DNA from: Gnetum montanum
Lineage: Eukaryota > Streptophyta > Gnetopsida > Gnetales > Gnetaceae
DNA: 64,000 bases
NCBI GenBank assembly: GCA_015680685.1
Contig: MNCI01001338.1
Coordinates: forward strand, 1-64,000
Reading direction: 5' to 3'
In this document: one piece after another, positions 1 to 11,945 of the stretch
How positions within the stretch are numbered: position 1 is the first letter of the stretch
Layout: each line of letters opens with the position of its first letter
Translations under genes and position numbers: made by a program
Notes under the pieces: model-generated
Seen by the model: only the letters and a program-made list of their open reading frames with translations
Told to the model about the DNA's origin: nothing
Database searches by the model: none

Positions 1-2874
1 CAAGCTAAACAAAGGTTTTTAATAAAATATTCAAAATGTTTTGAAGTCTGGAAATGTCAACAAATTTTTCTTTGAATTATTGTCTGTAATTTCAATAATC
101 ACTTCTTCATACAATCTTTGAGTTGTAATGAAATGTGAAGGGAGGTCAATTTTATGCAAGTGCAACCATAGTTTTGTACAAATCACTAAATCATTTTAGT
201 AGGCATTTTTGCAAACTCTATGTAGTGTCTAAGAATAACTAAATGATCAATAGTGGAGTGATGTTGTTTGCTTAACATCTTGCCCTAACTTGGTTACTTT
301 TAGCCCAATAATTGATTCTCTTTTCTAGCATTGTGCCTAACAACTTAGCAAAAATATTTCTCACAATAATCATTTAATAATCGTTCAAATTATTTTTATC
401 CCCCTTTTTATATAATAAGATAGCTTTAGTAATTTTCCAATGTCAATTATATAGAACATATAATCATTGTTGGTATGGCTTCTATAAGCACCATCATGAA
501 AAACACACTTGTATTCTATGTCCTAATGGGTCAAGGTGATACTCAAACAAAACGTGTAGACTTTGAAGTTCATACCTCTAGAGCTTTCTATAAATTAGTC
601 TCCATGGCCATCTCTCATTGTGACACATGTGCACTATCAATTTTATTATAAAATTAATATAAAAAGTGAAATTTAGTATTCCAAATACATTCGTCTCCTG
701 AACCCACCTTAGGCTCATAAACTCATTTTAAAATATCCTTAATCCTCATTTCAAATTACAAATTTTTCTAATGCATTGTCCAAACAATCATTTGTCATGC
801 AAGCTCGGCTCTTCCATTTTTGTTGTGTAATATTATAGCCTTGTATTACCAAAGTAGGAATTTTAGTTCCAAAACCTATTTCCTAATTTAAGATTCTTTG
901 CTCCACAAGTATGATTATTGATTTTATAATTTCTTCGGATGGACACTTGCCTCTTTATTGGATGTTGCTTACGTGCAGAGACACGTAACATAGCAAGAAA
1001 CAGAGGTCCTATTTTGAAGTGTAGATTTCCTCGTCATAGTTGACTTCAAATGGAATGAAATTGTAAACAGAGAAGCAATGATGTTTTACAAGATTAAATG
1101 AACAAGGTGCATAAATCACTTTCAGTTTTTTTCCCTCATTTTTTACCGTTTCCCTTGACGGCCATGCGATTTCTCTTCAAGAAAAAGATGCGAACATGTG
1201 AGCATGGGTTAGGAGCTTTTTCTGATACAGAACAAATTCAAAATCTGAGAACTAAAACCAAGTTTCAGATAAAACAGAAGGTTACAGTAATTAGAGAATT
1301 CATAGAAAATAAGAGAGCCAGTATAGTTAAGGATGGGCAGATGTCATCAGAAGAGTTTGCGAATCTTTCCTGCTAGTAATTAGTTAAAATACTGGAAATT
1401 AATCATCATGCTTCATCAGGATTACGGTTCTTAACGAATTTTCATAAACAGAGCATTATTGATTCTGGTTCACAATTCCCAAACGCAATCACGTTCCAAA
1501 GCAATTTTGACCTTTAGCGACATGATACATCTACGTCTATTTCATATACTGAATTTTACAAAAATGATATATTTATTTATTTTTAATAAATAGAAACGGT
1601 GATATAAACTTATTTATGATATAGTTACTTTTAAAACATAATTTTAATATCTTTGGAGGATTTGTCTAAAATCTAGACTTACTGTTTTACTTATCATAAT
1701 TCTTTTGCAATTCTTGCAAAATTTTGCAAGCACTAACACTAGCCAAAGTCTCCCAAAATTATGATTTTTAAGGGCTCTAAACTTTAGCAAATCCAAACTT
1801 TTTAAAATATAGTTATAAGATTAAAAGGCAGGGTAAATTTAATTCTAAAAATATTTTTGAAAAGAAAAAATATGCAAACTATGAATAATAAAAAAATATT
1901 CTTATAACTATTTGAACAACCATTTACATGCAAATAAAATCTATATAATCTTTAACATGTCTAATTAAAATGGTTTTAAAAGGGAAGGAAGACAAAATTG
2001 AAGCTTTATTAAGTCTAAAGACCCATCAGATATATGGAACGGGTATTACATTTTCGTTGAAAAATACAAATTGACTAAGCATTAATAAGGGTAAAAAAAA
2101 AACAAATGATACAAGTTTTTTCCTGCAACATGCCAACCAACCAAGTGATTCCTACCAACCAAGTGATTCCTGCTTTGGGGGAAAATACGCATGTTGTAGC
2201 TTCCAAGCTGCAAGTACCTGTTTCTTGGCAGGCAATATTTTTGGCCGAGAGACCAATAAGTCCAGGCCATAGAAAAAAAATGCTATGTAAAGTCTGAGCC
2301 ATGGAAAAGAAACACTATGAATCAAATTAATAGAAATTTTCATAAGAATTATTATTGAATAAGGTACAGTCATTTTGATTTTGGTTTTCAATATGAATAT
2401 CAATTCTCAATAAATCAATTCGAGATTTTATTAATTTGTAAAATATATAACATTCTCTTGAGCTAAATAATAGATATATATTATAAATATATAGTTAAAC
2501 TAGTTAAAATCAAACTTATACAGTCAAACTAAACGTGAGAATCAGAGAAGAGCCCTAAAATTATTTCATAAAATTGCAGCATTGGCGTTCATGGAAGCTT
2601 TGTCTCTTCATTTTGGTAATGCAAGTAAGGAAGGATCTTAAAGGAATGAAATGCAGCAATGTGCATATTTTATTAGTGTTTGAGGTCGTCCTTTAATTGC
2701 CTCGTAATATCCACAGAGAGGATGAGATAATGTACTTCTAAAAATAATGTATAATTTCTAGAGAAAGAAAACTTAAAATAAATCGTGAAGCCCTAAAATT
2801 ACGCTACGCTGATGAACAACCCATCGTCAATGTGCAAATGTTACCCCTGAACATGATAAAAATTTCCTCATTAC
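1..2874. other. AT-rich intergenic DNA, no gene seen
   Basis: Long A/T runs and only short open frames without codon structure or recognisable motifs. The longest open frame (1098-1376, 92 codons) has no recognisable domain and no duplicated or spliced context. I see no RNA gene or transposon boundary here. Confidence 0.6.
2137..2172. repeat. 18-bp tandem duplication
   Basis: The unit CCAACCAAGTGATTCCTA occurs twice in a row, the second copy differing only at its last base. Because 18 is divisible by three it lengthens chance open frames on both strands, which explains several overlapping short ORFs here. Confidence 0.8.
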
Positions 2875-3235
2875 CAGATGCTTTCAAGGTTCATAGAAAA
2901 TCCAAAACTTGACTTTTCTTGCAAGCTCGTTTAACTTGACTTAGTGGGGATCGTTTTAATGTTCATAGACAGGCCCAGTGTATAGAAAGACCACGTTTAT
3001 GCAAATCTTGATTGACTTGACGTTTCTTTTAATCATGGAAGTGGGGATGGTTCCAAGGCCTGCTCTATAGAAAAAGTGTTTATGTAAATATTGATTGATT
3101 TGACTTGAAGTTTCTTGTAGCCGTAGCAGCGGGGATGGTTCCAAGGTTCATAGAAAGGCCCAAATAATGCACGTTTGATTGATTTGACTTACAATCATGG
3201 TCACAAGGGCGATGTTCCAAGGTATCCTAGAAAGT
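2875..3235. repeat. Imperfect tandem repeat, about 3-4 copies
   Basis: Segments containing 'TTGATTGATTTGACTT', then 'GGGGATGGTTCCAAGG', then 'TTCATAGAAAGGCCCA' recur in the same order about every 100 bp (near 2890-2985, 3005-3075, 3090-3165 and 3175-3235). Copies have diverged by substitutions and small indels. No coding content is evident. Confidence 0.6.
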
Positions 3236-3519
3236 TTCTTAACATGTATCTTATGCTTTACATCGCATCATGTTAACATCCATAAACATATTGACTTTCA
3301 TGCTCACTTACTGGCCGATAGACACAAAACTTCTTTCAATTGAATGCTTGGACTCCAAAACATGTAGATCCTCATTGGAGCCTTCTGGATAAAAACAAAA
3401 TCATGGAAAGCTCAAAAATCAACCATCTTGAAAGTGGTTTTTTTGGAGTTCTTAAGTGAGACTCGTCCCCACGGGCAGATTTTTTTTCTCTGGATTCTTA
3501 AACGTGCTTATCTGGCTGA

Positions 3520-4210
3520 CTGTTAACGTTTAGCATATAAATTCCAATCACCCTGCCCTGTAAATTCAGCACAACAGTAAATCCGGCATAAGTTTGGTGG
3601 CAAGATACTCCGCACAGTCCAAGAGCAGTAAGCTTTAACCATCAAATCACATAAGGTAACCACGAGAGCAGTAATTGCATCTAGGAGAAGGATGATTACA
3701 GCCATAAGGCCCAGGATAGCAACAAACAGGGGTAACACAGCCATTATGGGTAAACCTTAATTGAAACCGGGAGAAGGATGATTGCAGTCACAAGACTCAA
3801 GATAGCAACAGTCAATGGGTCCAGGGCCCAGGGCTAGGGCTAACACTGTCGTTATAAATAAAGCTGAAATGGAAAATAACATAGATCCAGAAAAGCCACT
3901 ACTTTGTTCTTGTGAAAACTTTGTAGGTTCATTGCATTTAGAGGATGAGGTGAACGATAAGCTTAGGCGAATACATAAGATCTCTATTAAAAAACCATAT
4001 TTTACCCTCTACCGTCTGTTTTTGGTCTTTTTTGAACTAAGTCTCTGGAAGCAGCTTCTCGGAAATTTTGTGCATGGGCTGAGAAGAAGCGGTAGACGTT
4101 TTTTCCACAATTTTGGCATTCAATGAACGTGAATCCGTCGTTTCTGTCCTCCGTTTTCTTTTAGGTGAAAGTAAACGTGAACCTTTTCGAAAGGCGCAGC
4201 GTATTCCCTT
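3520..4210. repeat. Dispersed block, copy A (upstream of LRR kinase)
   Basis: This stretch matches 20477-21100 in the same orientation. Shared landmarks include 'ACCATCAAATCAC', 'GAGCAGTAATTG', 'GGAGAAGGATGATTACAG', 'CATTATGGGTAAACCTTA', 'ATAGATCCAGAAAAGCCAC' and 'TTTGTGCATG'. A short frame at 3815-4126 and another at 20552-20797 share the peptide IDPEKP, but the rest is not conserved as protein, so I treat it as a duplicated non-coding block. It lies about 1.3 kb upstream of the intact kinase gene. Related copies precede the truncated kinase copy near 25 kb, which suggests the block was duplicated along with kinase loci. Confidence 0.65.
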
Positions 4211-4379
4211 TGGCTATATAATCGTGTGGTTTTTGGAAATTTAAAACCCAATTTCCTTCATAAATTCTCCGATCCAAATGGAAGAGAAGTGCCGATATTT
4301 CTACCTTTTATCGTTGGAGGGGCGACCGTCTGTTGAACTACCGAATAAATGGTATGATTAAAGTGATCACGACATTGTA

Positions 4380-5110
4380 GGTGCTCGCGATGGGACGGAT
4401 GCAACTTACCTCATCAACAATGGGTGGGTGACATAGCCCGTTGCATGCAAAAGTCCCCCGGATAAAGGCGCCCGCCAGACGGGGGGCAGGATCTGGAACG
4501 TGTCTCCGAAGGACAGTTGAGTGACTCATGAATTTCATGAGGTCGGGCGAGGCGTTCGGTCAGTTTAGCAATAGCCATAAAGAGTCTTGCAGCTCCTCAC
4601 CATGATATGGACTCCAAGTTTCTATGGCAGGCAGAGCACGAGGAGCTTTAGGTGAAAGTAAACGTTATTCCTGGTTCAGAACCCGTTGTTTTTGTCCCCT
4701 AAAAGATGCTTCACGAAAATTTTGTGATTCCGTAATTAATGCTGTGCATTGTAACAACAATAAGGAGGCCCACCACTCATTGAATTTTAAAGTAGGTCAC
4801 AAAAGTCCAAATGAGTGCTAATAATGCACAACAACGAGGAAGCGCGTTACTTTTCCAAGGAGGATGTACTTGGTCTAGACTCACACTCACATGAGAGATG
4901 CCAGTGGCTTCAGCAAACCCGGGAAGGGAGGGCCCCGAAGGGGCGGGGCACGACCCCAGGGAGGGGAGTTCCCACGCGTAACGCGGACCTAGTCCTAGCC
5001 CATCTCCCCGCCCCAGGCACGAACTCGTGAGTGATTCGGCTAACTAACCGGCCCCCGCCTTTGGAATTAGAAACGGGGTATTCCCCGCCGCCATAAGAAA
5101 CGAAGAAAAG
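4380..5110. other. GC-rich islands in the kinase upstream region
   Basis: Two GC-rich patches (about 4385-4560 and 4905-5100) contrast with the AT-rich surroundings. The second holds runs such as CCCCGAAGGGGCGGGGC and an ACGCGTAACGCGG near-palindrome. Between them lies sequence related to the dispersed block ('AGGTGAAAGTAAACGT', also at about 4165), so the first island looks inserted into that block. They could be organelle-derived DNA, a transposon remnant or a CpG-rich promoter. I cannot decide by eye. Confidence 0.45.
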
Positions 5111-5220
5111 AATACGCTCCGGTATTCTTTCATCGCATTTTGGGAAGAAGATTGATCGCTGCGCGACCCTGATATATCAGCAACCCCGAAACACATGATA
5201 CAATGCAAGGTTAGTTCTTC

Positions 5221-5300
5221 CTAAATGCTACGCGAATCACTTGGGGCATCTATCAATCTCCTAAATGCTACGCGAATCACTTTGGGCATCTATCAATCCA
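5221..5300. repeat. 40-bp tandem duplication upstream of the kinase
   Basis: Two 40-bp copies beginning CTAAATGCTACGCGAATCAC follow each other with only a couple of mismatches. They lie about 220-300 bp upstream of the kinase start codon, so they may be in its promoter or leader. Confidence 0.85.
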
Positions 5301-5323
5301 ATAATGATGAATCATTGATCAAT

Positions 5324-5379
5324 AATAATCAGAGCCGCCGGTGGTCATTGAGTCCAAGAATAATCAGAGCCGCCGGTGG
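5324..5379. repeat. 21-bp direct repeat near the kinase start
   Basis: A 21-bp unit beginning AATAATCAGAGCCGCCGG occurs at 5324-5344 and again at 5359-5379, separated by 14 bp. Both copies lie within 200 bp of the start codon. Confidence 0.8.
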
Positions 5380-5516
5380 CTTGGTCATTATTTAGTCAAA
5401 TAATAATATGATGCAACATGAACTTTCCCTTGAGAGTCTTTAAATTCAGCATTCCAAGCCAGTGACGCCAAACACTCTGCAACGTCTAGCTTAAGTTGGA
5501 GATCGCAACAGCAAAC

Positions 5517-8500
5517 ATGCTGCGTATAAGTGCTGTAGTTTTGTTTGCCATTTGCATGATGACTGGCAGTTTTCACTCTGCCAAATTATTGAATGAACAA
5601 GAGGTTGGAGGGTTACTGGAATTCAAGAAAATGGTGCAGTCTGATCCTAATGGAGCTTTGGTTAATTGGCATCCTAACTCCATACACTATTGCAACTGGA
5701 GTCATGTTGAATGCAATTCAGCTGGCAGAGTGGTGAAGCTTGATCTTTACAGCATGCAAATCCAAGGTACAATATCTCCGTCCCTGGGCAATTTATCTTA
5801 TCTCACGTACCTGGATCTTTGCAATAATTCATTTCATGGTACAATTCCTCCCCAGCTGGGCACCTTGAAAAACCTGCAAACTTTGCATCTATGTGAAAAT
5901 AGGCTCCAGGGTACCATTCCTGACACATTTACAAACCTTACTCAGCTGCAAATACTGTCCATTGCACAGAATAACTTGCATGGTAGCATTCCTCACAACA
6001 TTGGCCACATGTTCAGTCTTCAGATACTCTCCCTCCAGACAAACAATCTCTCCGGTTCAATTCCCTCTTCCATAGGAAACCTTTCTTCTCTGGAACATTT
6101 GTACATTTATGAGACACCCATAACCGGCACATTACCACAAGAAATCTGCAAGCTAAAGAATCTTACAGTTCTGTATGTTTTTGAAAATCCTCAATTGGCT
6201 GGTGATATTCCTGAATCAGTTGGCAACATGTCTGCACTTAGCTATGTAGACATGCATCAAAATGCTTTTACAGGCTATGTTCCTTCTCAGCTGGGCACAC
6301 TGGAAAACCTATCTGTGCTCTACTTGTGGGGAAACAACCTGATAGGCATCATTCCTCCATCTTTAGGGAACTGCAGTAATCTTCAGCAACTTGTATTTGA
6401 TAAAAATCAGCTGACAGGAGTCATTCCTCTGCAGTTTGGAAGGTTGCCGCTGACTGTTTTCAGCGTAATGTCCAATCGTCTTGTAAATGATGGCTCTCCC
6501 ACAATTTCTATTTTATCTGCTCTTTCAAATTGCTCCAACTTAAATGTTCTGGATCTATCCTCCAACAAGCTAACGGGAATGTTGCCAGAAGTGTTCCCAT
6601 TCAACCTGTCAAACCTACTTTTGAATGGGAACTTTATATCCGGTCCAATTCCTTGGAAGGCCCTGGGGAAACTGGAAAACCTGATAAATCTTGATTTGTC
6701 TGATAACAAGCTCACAGGTCGTGTTTCCGGGTCGGTGGGAGAATTCAAGAAAATTCAAAGAATTGCTCTAGGTAATAACAAATTGCAAGGCAGCATACCC
6801 TCTGAAATTGGGAGGCTTGGCTCTACTCTGTACGAGCTTTCAATACAAAATAACTTGTTGGGGGGAATTCCTGATGCAATTGGTAACCTGACAAATCTAA
6901 GACGTTTAGTCTTGGATCATAATAACTTGTCAGGTTCGATCCCTCCCAGCTTAGGACAATGTTATAAATTAGAGCTGCTGGACCTTTCTTCAAATAAGTT
7001 CGATGGCTCCATCCCACCGGAAGTGGCAAATCTCTACAATATTCAAATCTACTTCAATTTGTCCCACAATTCCTTGCATGGAAAATTGCCAGCAGAAATT
7101 GGTAAGATGATTCACACTGAAGCCATAAATGTTTCAGCAAATAGAATCAGCGGCACCATTCCATCTGTTCTTGAAGGCTGCAACAACCTGCAACAACTGG
7201 ATTTATCGTTTAATGAGTTTCAAGAATCAATTCCAAGGTCTCTGAGCAACCTGGAGAACCTCGTGTCCATGGACCTTTCCCACAACAATATTTCTGGTTC
7301 AATACCTTTTGACCTTGAGAAATTGCAGATGCTTCAGATCCTTAATCTTTCATTCAATGATCTAAGTGGAGAAGTTCCAGAGGGAGCATCATTTCGTCAT
7401 TTTAACAAGCTATCATTTTTAGGAAATCCGAAGCTCTGTGGAGAATGGGTACAGCTACCTGCTTGCACATCCGTGGCAAACACTCACACTGATTCCAAGG
7501 TAAAAATCATTGCTCCAGTTACTGCCTGCGCTGGTGTTTTGGTAATTTGCCTTGTTTTCTATGTATCAATCTACTGCACAAGGAGTCTGAAGGATAGAGG
7601 TAGGAGTCTGAAGGATAGAGGTAGGTTAAATTGTGTATTTGACAACTGGAAGAAGAACTATGGAAATCGGTTCTCTTACAGAGACATCAGCGAAGCCACC
7701 GGAGGATTCAACATCAACAAGCTGCTGGGTTCCACAATCCTGGCCTCCGTATATAGGGGCACTCTCAGAGATGGCACTGATGTGGCTATTAAGCTCCTTA
7801 ACAAAATTAATCAAGAAGCCTTGAAAGGTTTTGTTTCAGAATGCAAGGCCTTGAGCATGGTGAAGCACAGAAATTTAGTAAAAATCATCGGTTTTTGTTG
7901 GGAAGGCGCACACAAAGCCCTGGTCATGCCACTGATGCCCAAAGGAAGTTTGGCACAAGCCCTGCAGAGAGAGAATGAATACCTGTCCTTCAGAGAGGTG
8001 GTGAATATAGCCATGGATATTGCACATGGGCTAGAATACCTGCATCATTATAGCAGTATTCAAATCATCCACTGTGACATAAAACCCAGCAACATCTTGT
8101 TTGATGAAGATATGGTTGCTCATGTTGCTGATTTCGGTATTGCAAAGTTCCTCTGCACTGATTCTGTATCTTCCTTATCTTCCAGTTTGTCTCTTGCAGG
8201 ATCAATTGGTTATATTCCTCCAGGTACCTACTTACATCCTGGTACTTTGGCTTTATTTGAATTTTCTGAAATCATCCTTTATTTGACACTGCCTAAACTT
8301 TACCCTTACAAGCCTCTATAATAGAGGTTTCTGTTATACATGATATTTATGGTTAGTCGTTACACATTCACTAATTTAGATTTTAAGAATTTTCTTAGGA
8401 TTGGTTTTGACATGATAATGAATTTGCAGAGTATGGAGGAGGGGGAATGGTGTCGCCTAAGGGAGATGTATACAGCTATGGAGTAACCTTGTTAGAAATG

Positions 8501-8767
8501 GCAACAGGTAAAAGCCCAACTGATGAAAATCCTGATGGCTTTTGCAATTTACACAGTTGGGTGCTGGACTCATTCCCTGATAAATTAGAACAAGTGTTGC
8601 ACAAAAAGCTGCCATTGGAATGCATTGAGGATACTTTGCTGTGGAATTGCATTTGTGACTTTATAAAAATGGCACTATGTTGTACCAGTGAAAACCCTTA
8701 CCAAAGACCAGACATGACCTTTGTTTCCCGTTTCTTGGAGGAACTTTCCAAGAGAATCAGTGTTTGA
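5517..8767 (+). CDS. LRR receptor-like serine/threonine kinase, two exons
   Basis: Plasma-membrane receptor kinase of the LRR subfamily XI/XII style, about 1014 residues: exon 1 at 5517-8223, intron 8224-8429 (GT..AG), exon 2 at 8430-8767. The frame is open a little upstream (TTG at 5496), but the first ATG is at 5517 and leads straight into a hydrophobic signal peptide (about residues 1-22). Next come an LRR N-terminal cap (NWHPNSIHYCNWSHVEC), about 20 plant-type LRRs (LxLxxNxLxGxIP) to about residue 625, a transmembrane segment (about 661-686) and a kinase domain (about 718-1010). Seen in the kinase: VAIK Lys759, HCD 852-854 (Cys in place of Arg, so non-RD), DFG 872-874, and PPEYG formed across the splice. 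The glycine loop reads LGSTILASVYRG and lacks the usual second and third glycines. Non-RD LRR kinases often act in pathogen-pattern perception; ligand unknown. Confidence 0.93.
7581..7622 (+). repeat. In-frame 21-bp tandem duplication in the kinase juxtamembrane region
   Basis: AGGAGTCTGAAGGATAGAGG plus one T occurs twice in exact tandem. It duplicates a seven-residue basic stretch (SLKDRGR) just inside the transmembrane segment, keeping the reading frame. Confidence 0.95.
8224..8429 (+). other. Intron of the LRR kinase gene
   Basis: The donor CCTCCAG|GTACCT and acceptor ATTTGCAG|AGTATGG join a Gly-Tyr-Ile-Pro-Pro-Glu-Tyr-Gly activation-segment end. Without splicing the frame runs into unrelated hydrophobic sequence and stops at 8321. 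An intron at about this place is usual in this LRR kinase group. Confidence 0.92.
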
Positions 8768-10158
8768 GTTTCATCTCCACCATTCAAAGAATCTTAAATA
8801 AGAAGCCACTATCATGCACCAATAAAGTCCCTGACCCAACACCACTCAGCGCCTACGGTGTCTTCTTCAACACCACTCAGTGCCTACGTTGTCTTCTTCT
8901 TGAAGAGTCAACATCTAAGTTTCACTTCCACCATTCAAAGTATATTATCCTCCAGGGGTTATCCATAAGTTTCCAGCGTGCATATTGATTAAGTTTGTGA
9001 GGTGTATTATCCTCCAAGGCTTATCCATATTTTTGATGCGTGTATTATGCATTATACCATCTGTAGGGTGTTCTTCACGTTTTGATATTATACTTATTAG
9101 TAAACAAATTTTGTTAACTTTTGTTGCTTTTTTCAAGTTTCCACTTGAGAATGGAATTAAACTTAGGAATTAACCATGAACGCTAAAGATACGTTAAGGA
9201 ATTGCACCTTCCAAGCTTTTTAATTACCGTTGGCAGTTTCGTACCTGTTTCACGGGGAACTCGGGGACTCGTGGCATATTGACAACTAAAATTTTTCCCC
9301 TTTAACCTTAAATTTAAGAGTCCGAGTACCTTATTAGTTTTGTAAGACGTTACTAGATGCTCTTTTGGATCTAAATCTTTGATTATGTTTATGCTTAAGA
9401 CAAACAACCAATATAATATTTAGTTGGAACATAGTTAATAATTTAAGTATTTTAAGAATAACTTAGATGTACAACATTTTTTTTCATGGTAGCGTAAGTA
9501 TTAGAAGAGTCCTTTATATTAAATAAAATGCAAAAAAAACTTTTTCATTGGGTAAATAAAATAAATACTATAATTTTTCTATGTGTGGTATGTTTGTGTT
9601 GGCCCTAATTTTCTAAAATGGTGGTTTATGAATCTTAGCCAACTTTTATTAATAAACCTTTATGAATATGGGCAATTTCCAAACAAGTTAAAATCTCCCA
9701 TTCTAAAGTTGCTTTTGTTTATATTAATAGGTATAGAAGATAGATGACTATATATACCCTAGGACATATAGCCAACATGAAACATTCATAAAACTTAAAA
9801 ATTGACTTTATAAAGTAGTGTTACCCCAATAATTTAGGGCGTTTGAAATTTAAGGAATTGATTATAAATTAAAGGAGTTGAAATTGAACCAACATTAAGA
9901 TTAAGTAATACCAAATGTTAGGTGTTTAATATTAATTCATGGTTTATTGTTTATTAGAATTCACCAAATAGATAAAACACAAAGAATGTGTAACAACTTT
10001 AATTTTACCAAAGCTCTATGGATCACTTTTCTAGATATGATTTAATGCTAATCAAACTTAAAATAAAAATATCTTTAAGAAAAATATTCCAATTAAAAAA
10101 TTGAACATCATATTAATAATTAGTCAAGGGTTCCCTTAGCCATAAAAATCATGGCATT
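8768..10158. other. 3' flank of the kinase and AT-rich spacer
   Basis: No gene seen. Just after the stop codon there are two imperfect copies of AACACCACTCAGYGCCTACG (about 8838-8900) and two of a TGTATTATCCTCCA-type unit (about 8937-9035), which may lie in the 3' UTR. The rest is AT-rich without recognisable structure. Confidence 0.55.
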
Positions 10159-11083
10159 TGATGAGAGCAGTTACTCTAGTAGTTATTCTAATTATTAGAG
10201 TGGTTACTCTAGTGGTTTCTTTAGCAGTTATTCTAATTATTAAAGTGGTTACTCTAGTGGTTTCTTTAGCAATTATTCTAATTATTAGAGTGGTTGCTCT
10301 CATTATTAGAGTAGTTGCTCCCAACCCTATAAATACAGTGTCCATGTGCACAATTGGGAGAAAAAGTCAAGTAGCAAAACTCTTGTAATCTGTTTTAAGG
10401 TTAGAGTATTTTCCAAATGCCCACAGTAGGAGGTTGAAGTGTGGACAGATCTTTATTCGAGCATTGTGTACTTGAGTACACCTTGTGTACAACAATAAAG
10501 ATGAACTCTTTGATTCATCCTTACAGCACTTGAGATTTGTTTTCTTACACATTTCTTTTATTTTATTTTCTTATACATTTATTTTATTTTATGCACTTTA
10601 TATTTCTGTTATTAGCATAGTAATTCATTTTGATCAATTAAGAAAATTGTTAAATTACACTCAGTACGATCACTTCGAGCATGTGTGCAACGCTTGGTAA
10701 CCCAGTAACAATTAGCGTTTGGTAATCCTAGCAGCATTGCACTGGTTCAAGATATGTATGACAAGTGAGAATGAATACTGGTGTTAGGATTAGTTAAAGC
10801 CTAGTTAATTAGTAGTTAAGTTAAATTAGCCACTTAGTTATCTCTATCTCCTCCTTTATTAGCAACAGGACATAAAAACATAAAAGCTATAAAAATCATA
10901 TGCCTCAAGCTTACTTAACCATACAATTGTGAGGTACCAGTAAGCTTGGGAAGACAAGGATCAACCAACCCGTCCTTGCTCCAAAAAGGCGCATAGGCAT
11001 TTAGTCCTTGGAGTTCGACCGGATCGTGTGTGAAATGCTCGTATTCTTATGATTGAGCATAGGGGTACCTCGTCACTCATCAT
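10159..11083 (+). mobile_element. Athila-type LTR, plus orientation
   Basis: Starts TGATGAGAG and ends CACTCATCA, the inverted-repeat ends shared by the other Athila-type LTRs here, and is about 925 bp. It has a TATA box (TATAAATA at 10329-10336). It shares with the LTR at 51486-52401 the order of R/U5 landmarks: AATAAAGATGAACT, ACGATCACTTCGAGC, TTGGTAATCC, TGGTTAAGTAAG-like sequence, then GGGGTACCT just before the end. A primer-binding site follows directly. No matched 3' LTR with a clean target duplication was found. Confidence 0.82.
10165..10325. repeat. U3 repeat array in the LTR at 10159
   Basis: Repeated units containing GTTACTCTAGTGGTTTCTTT and ATTCTAATTATTAGAGTGGTT fill the 160 bp before the TATA box. 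AGAGTGGTTACTCT can form a small hairpin. The array produces spurious open frames on both strands. Confidence 0.8.
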
Positions 11084-11207
11084 TGGCACCATTGCTGGGG
11101 ACTTAGTTGTTTGTGTGCTAACTAGAACATAGGAAATCATTCACATCATTGGAACGAACCCTTAGGGCTAGTTGAGAAAATAATAAATAAGAATACATTG
11201 CACACTT
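11084..11207 (+). mobile_element. Primer-binding site and leader of the LTR element at 10159
   Basis: TTGGCACCATTGCTGGGGAC follows the LTR. Compared with TGGCGCCGTTGCCGGGGA, the complement of a plant tRNA-Asp 3' end, it differs only by transitions. The leader then matches the element 2 leader in places ('CATTGGAACGAACC') and breaks at 11208 where an LTR in the other orientation begins. Confidence 0.75.
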
Positions 11208-11945
11208 GATGAGTGGCGAGGTACCCTTACACTCAACCATACGAATACAAGCGTTACATGCACGATCTAGTCGAACTCTGCAGACTAAGTGCCTACACAC
11301 CTTATGGAACGCTTAAGGTTAATCATTCATTGTCTTCCTAAGCTTACTTGTATTTGTCACGGTTCTATGGTTAAGCAAGTCTGAGGTATGTGATTTTTAT
11401 ATCTTTTTTGTTTTATTGCCTATGCTAATGAGGTAAAGGGTGAAGAGATTAATTAACTAACTTTAACTAACTAACTAAGCCTTAATTAACCTAGCATCAT
11501 CATCAGTTCCCACTTGCTGTTCATACCCTGAACCAATGCAACCTTATGGGATTACCAAACGCTAGTCGTTACTGGGATTACCAAGCGTAACGCACATGCT
11601 CAAAGCGGTTGTACTGAATGCACTTAACTATAGGAGAAGGGTTGAGAATGATTTAATTAACTAATAAAGCATTTAAATGATAAATAATAAATAACAGTAA
11701 TTAAAATCCTAATTAGCTTAGTCCATGCACTGCAAGGTTTGTCTAAAAGTTTGTCTTTATTTCCATACACAAACTTGTGTTTAGGTACAATAATTGCTCA
11801 AATAAGGATTCGTTCACTTTGGAGCTCCTGCTGCAAGCACATGGAAATTATTTTATCTTTGGAGAGGTAACATTGCCAAAGTTTCACTAAGGTCTAGATC
11901 TAGATGGAGAAACAAGGGAGAGTTGCCTCTTATTTATACACTTGG
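11208..11945 (-). mobile_element. Athila-type LTR fragment, minus orientation
   Basis: Reads as the reverse complement of the LTR, starting TGATGAGTGGCGAGGTACCC and running through the same R/U5 landmarks as 28983-29999 to a TATA box (TATTTATA near 11932-11939). It is truncated soon after, within U3. It lies head-to-head with the plus-strand LTR at 10159. Confidence 0.75.

Noticed and set aside
1098-1376. 92-codon open frame as a gene
   Set aside because: No recognisable domain, low-complexity basic and aromatic composition, no splice or promoter context; a chance frame in AT-rich DNA is the simplest explanation.
3815-4126. 103-codon frame as a small gene
   Set aside because: It lies in a duplicated block. 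The counterpart at 20552-20797 keeps only a few residues and differs by frameshifts, so it is not conserved as protein.
5496-5516. Starting the kinase at 5496
   Set aside because: That codon is TTG. The first in-frame ATG (5517) directly precedes a normal signal peptide, and the pseudogene at 25120 keeps the same ATG.
10136-10388. Val/Ile-rich frames as membrane peptides
   Set aside because: They are translations of the LTR U3 repeat array in both strands.
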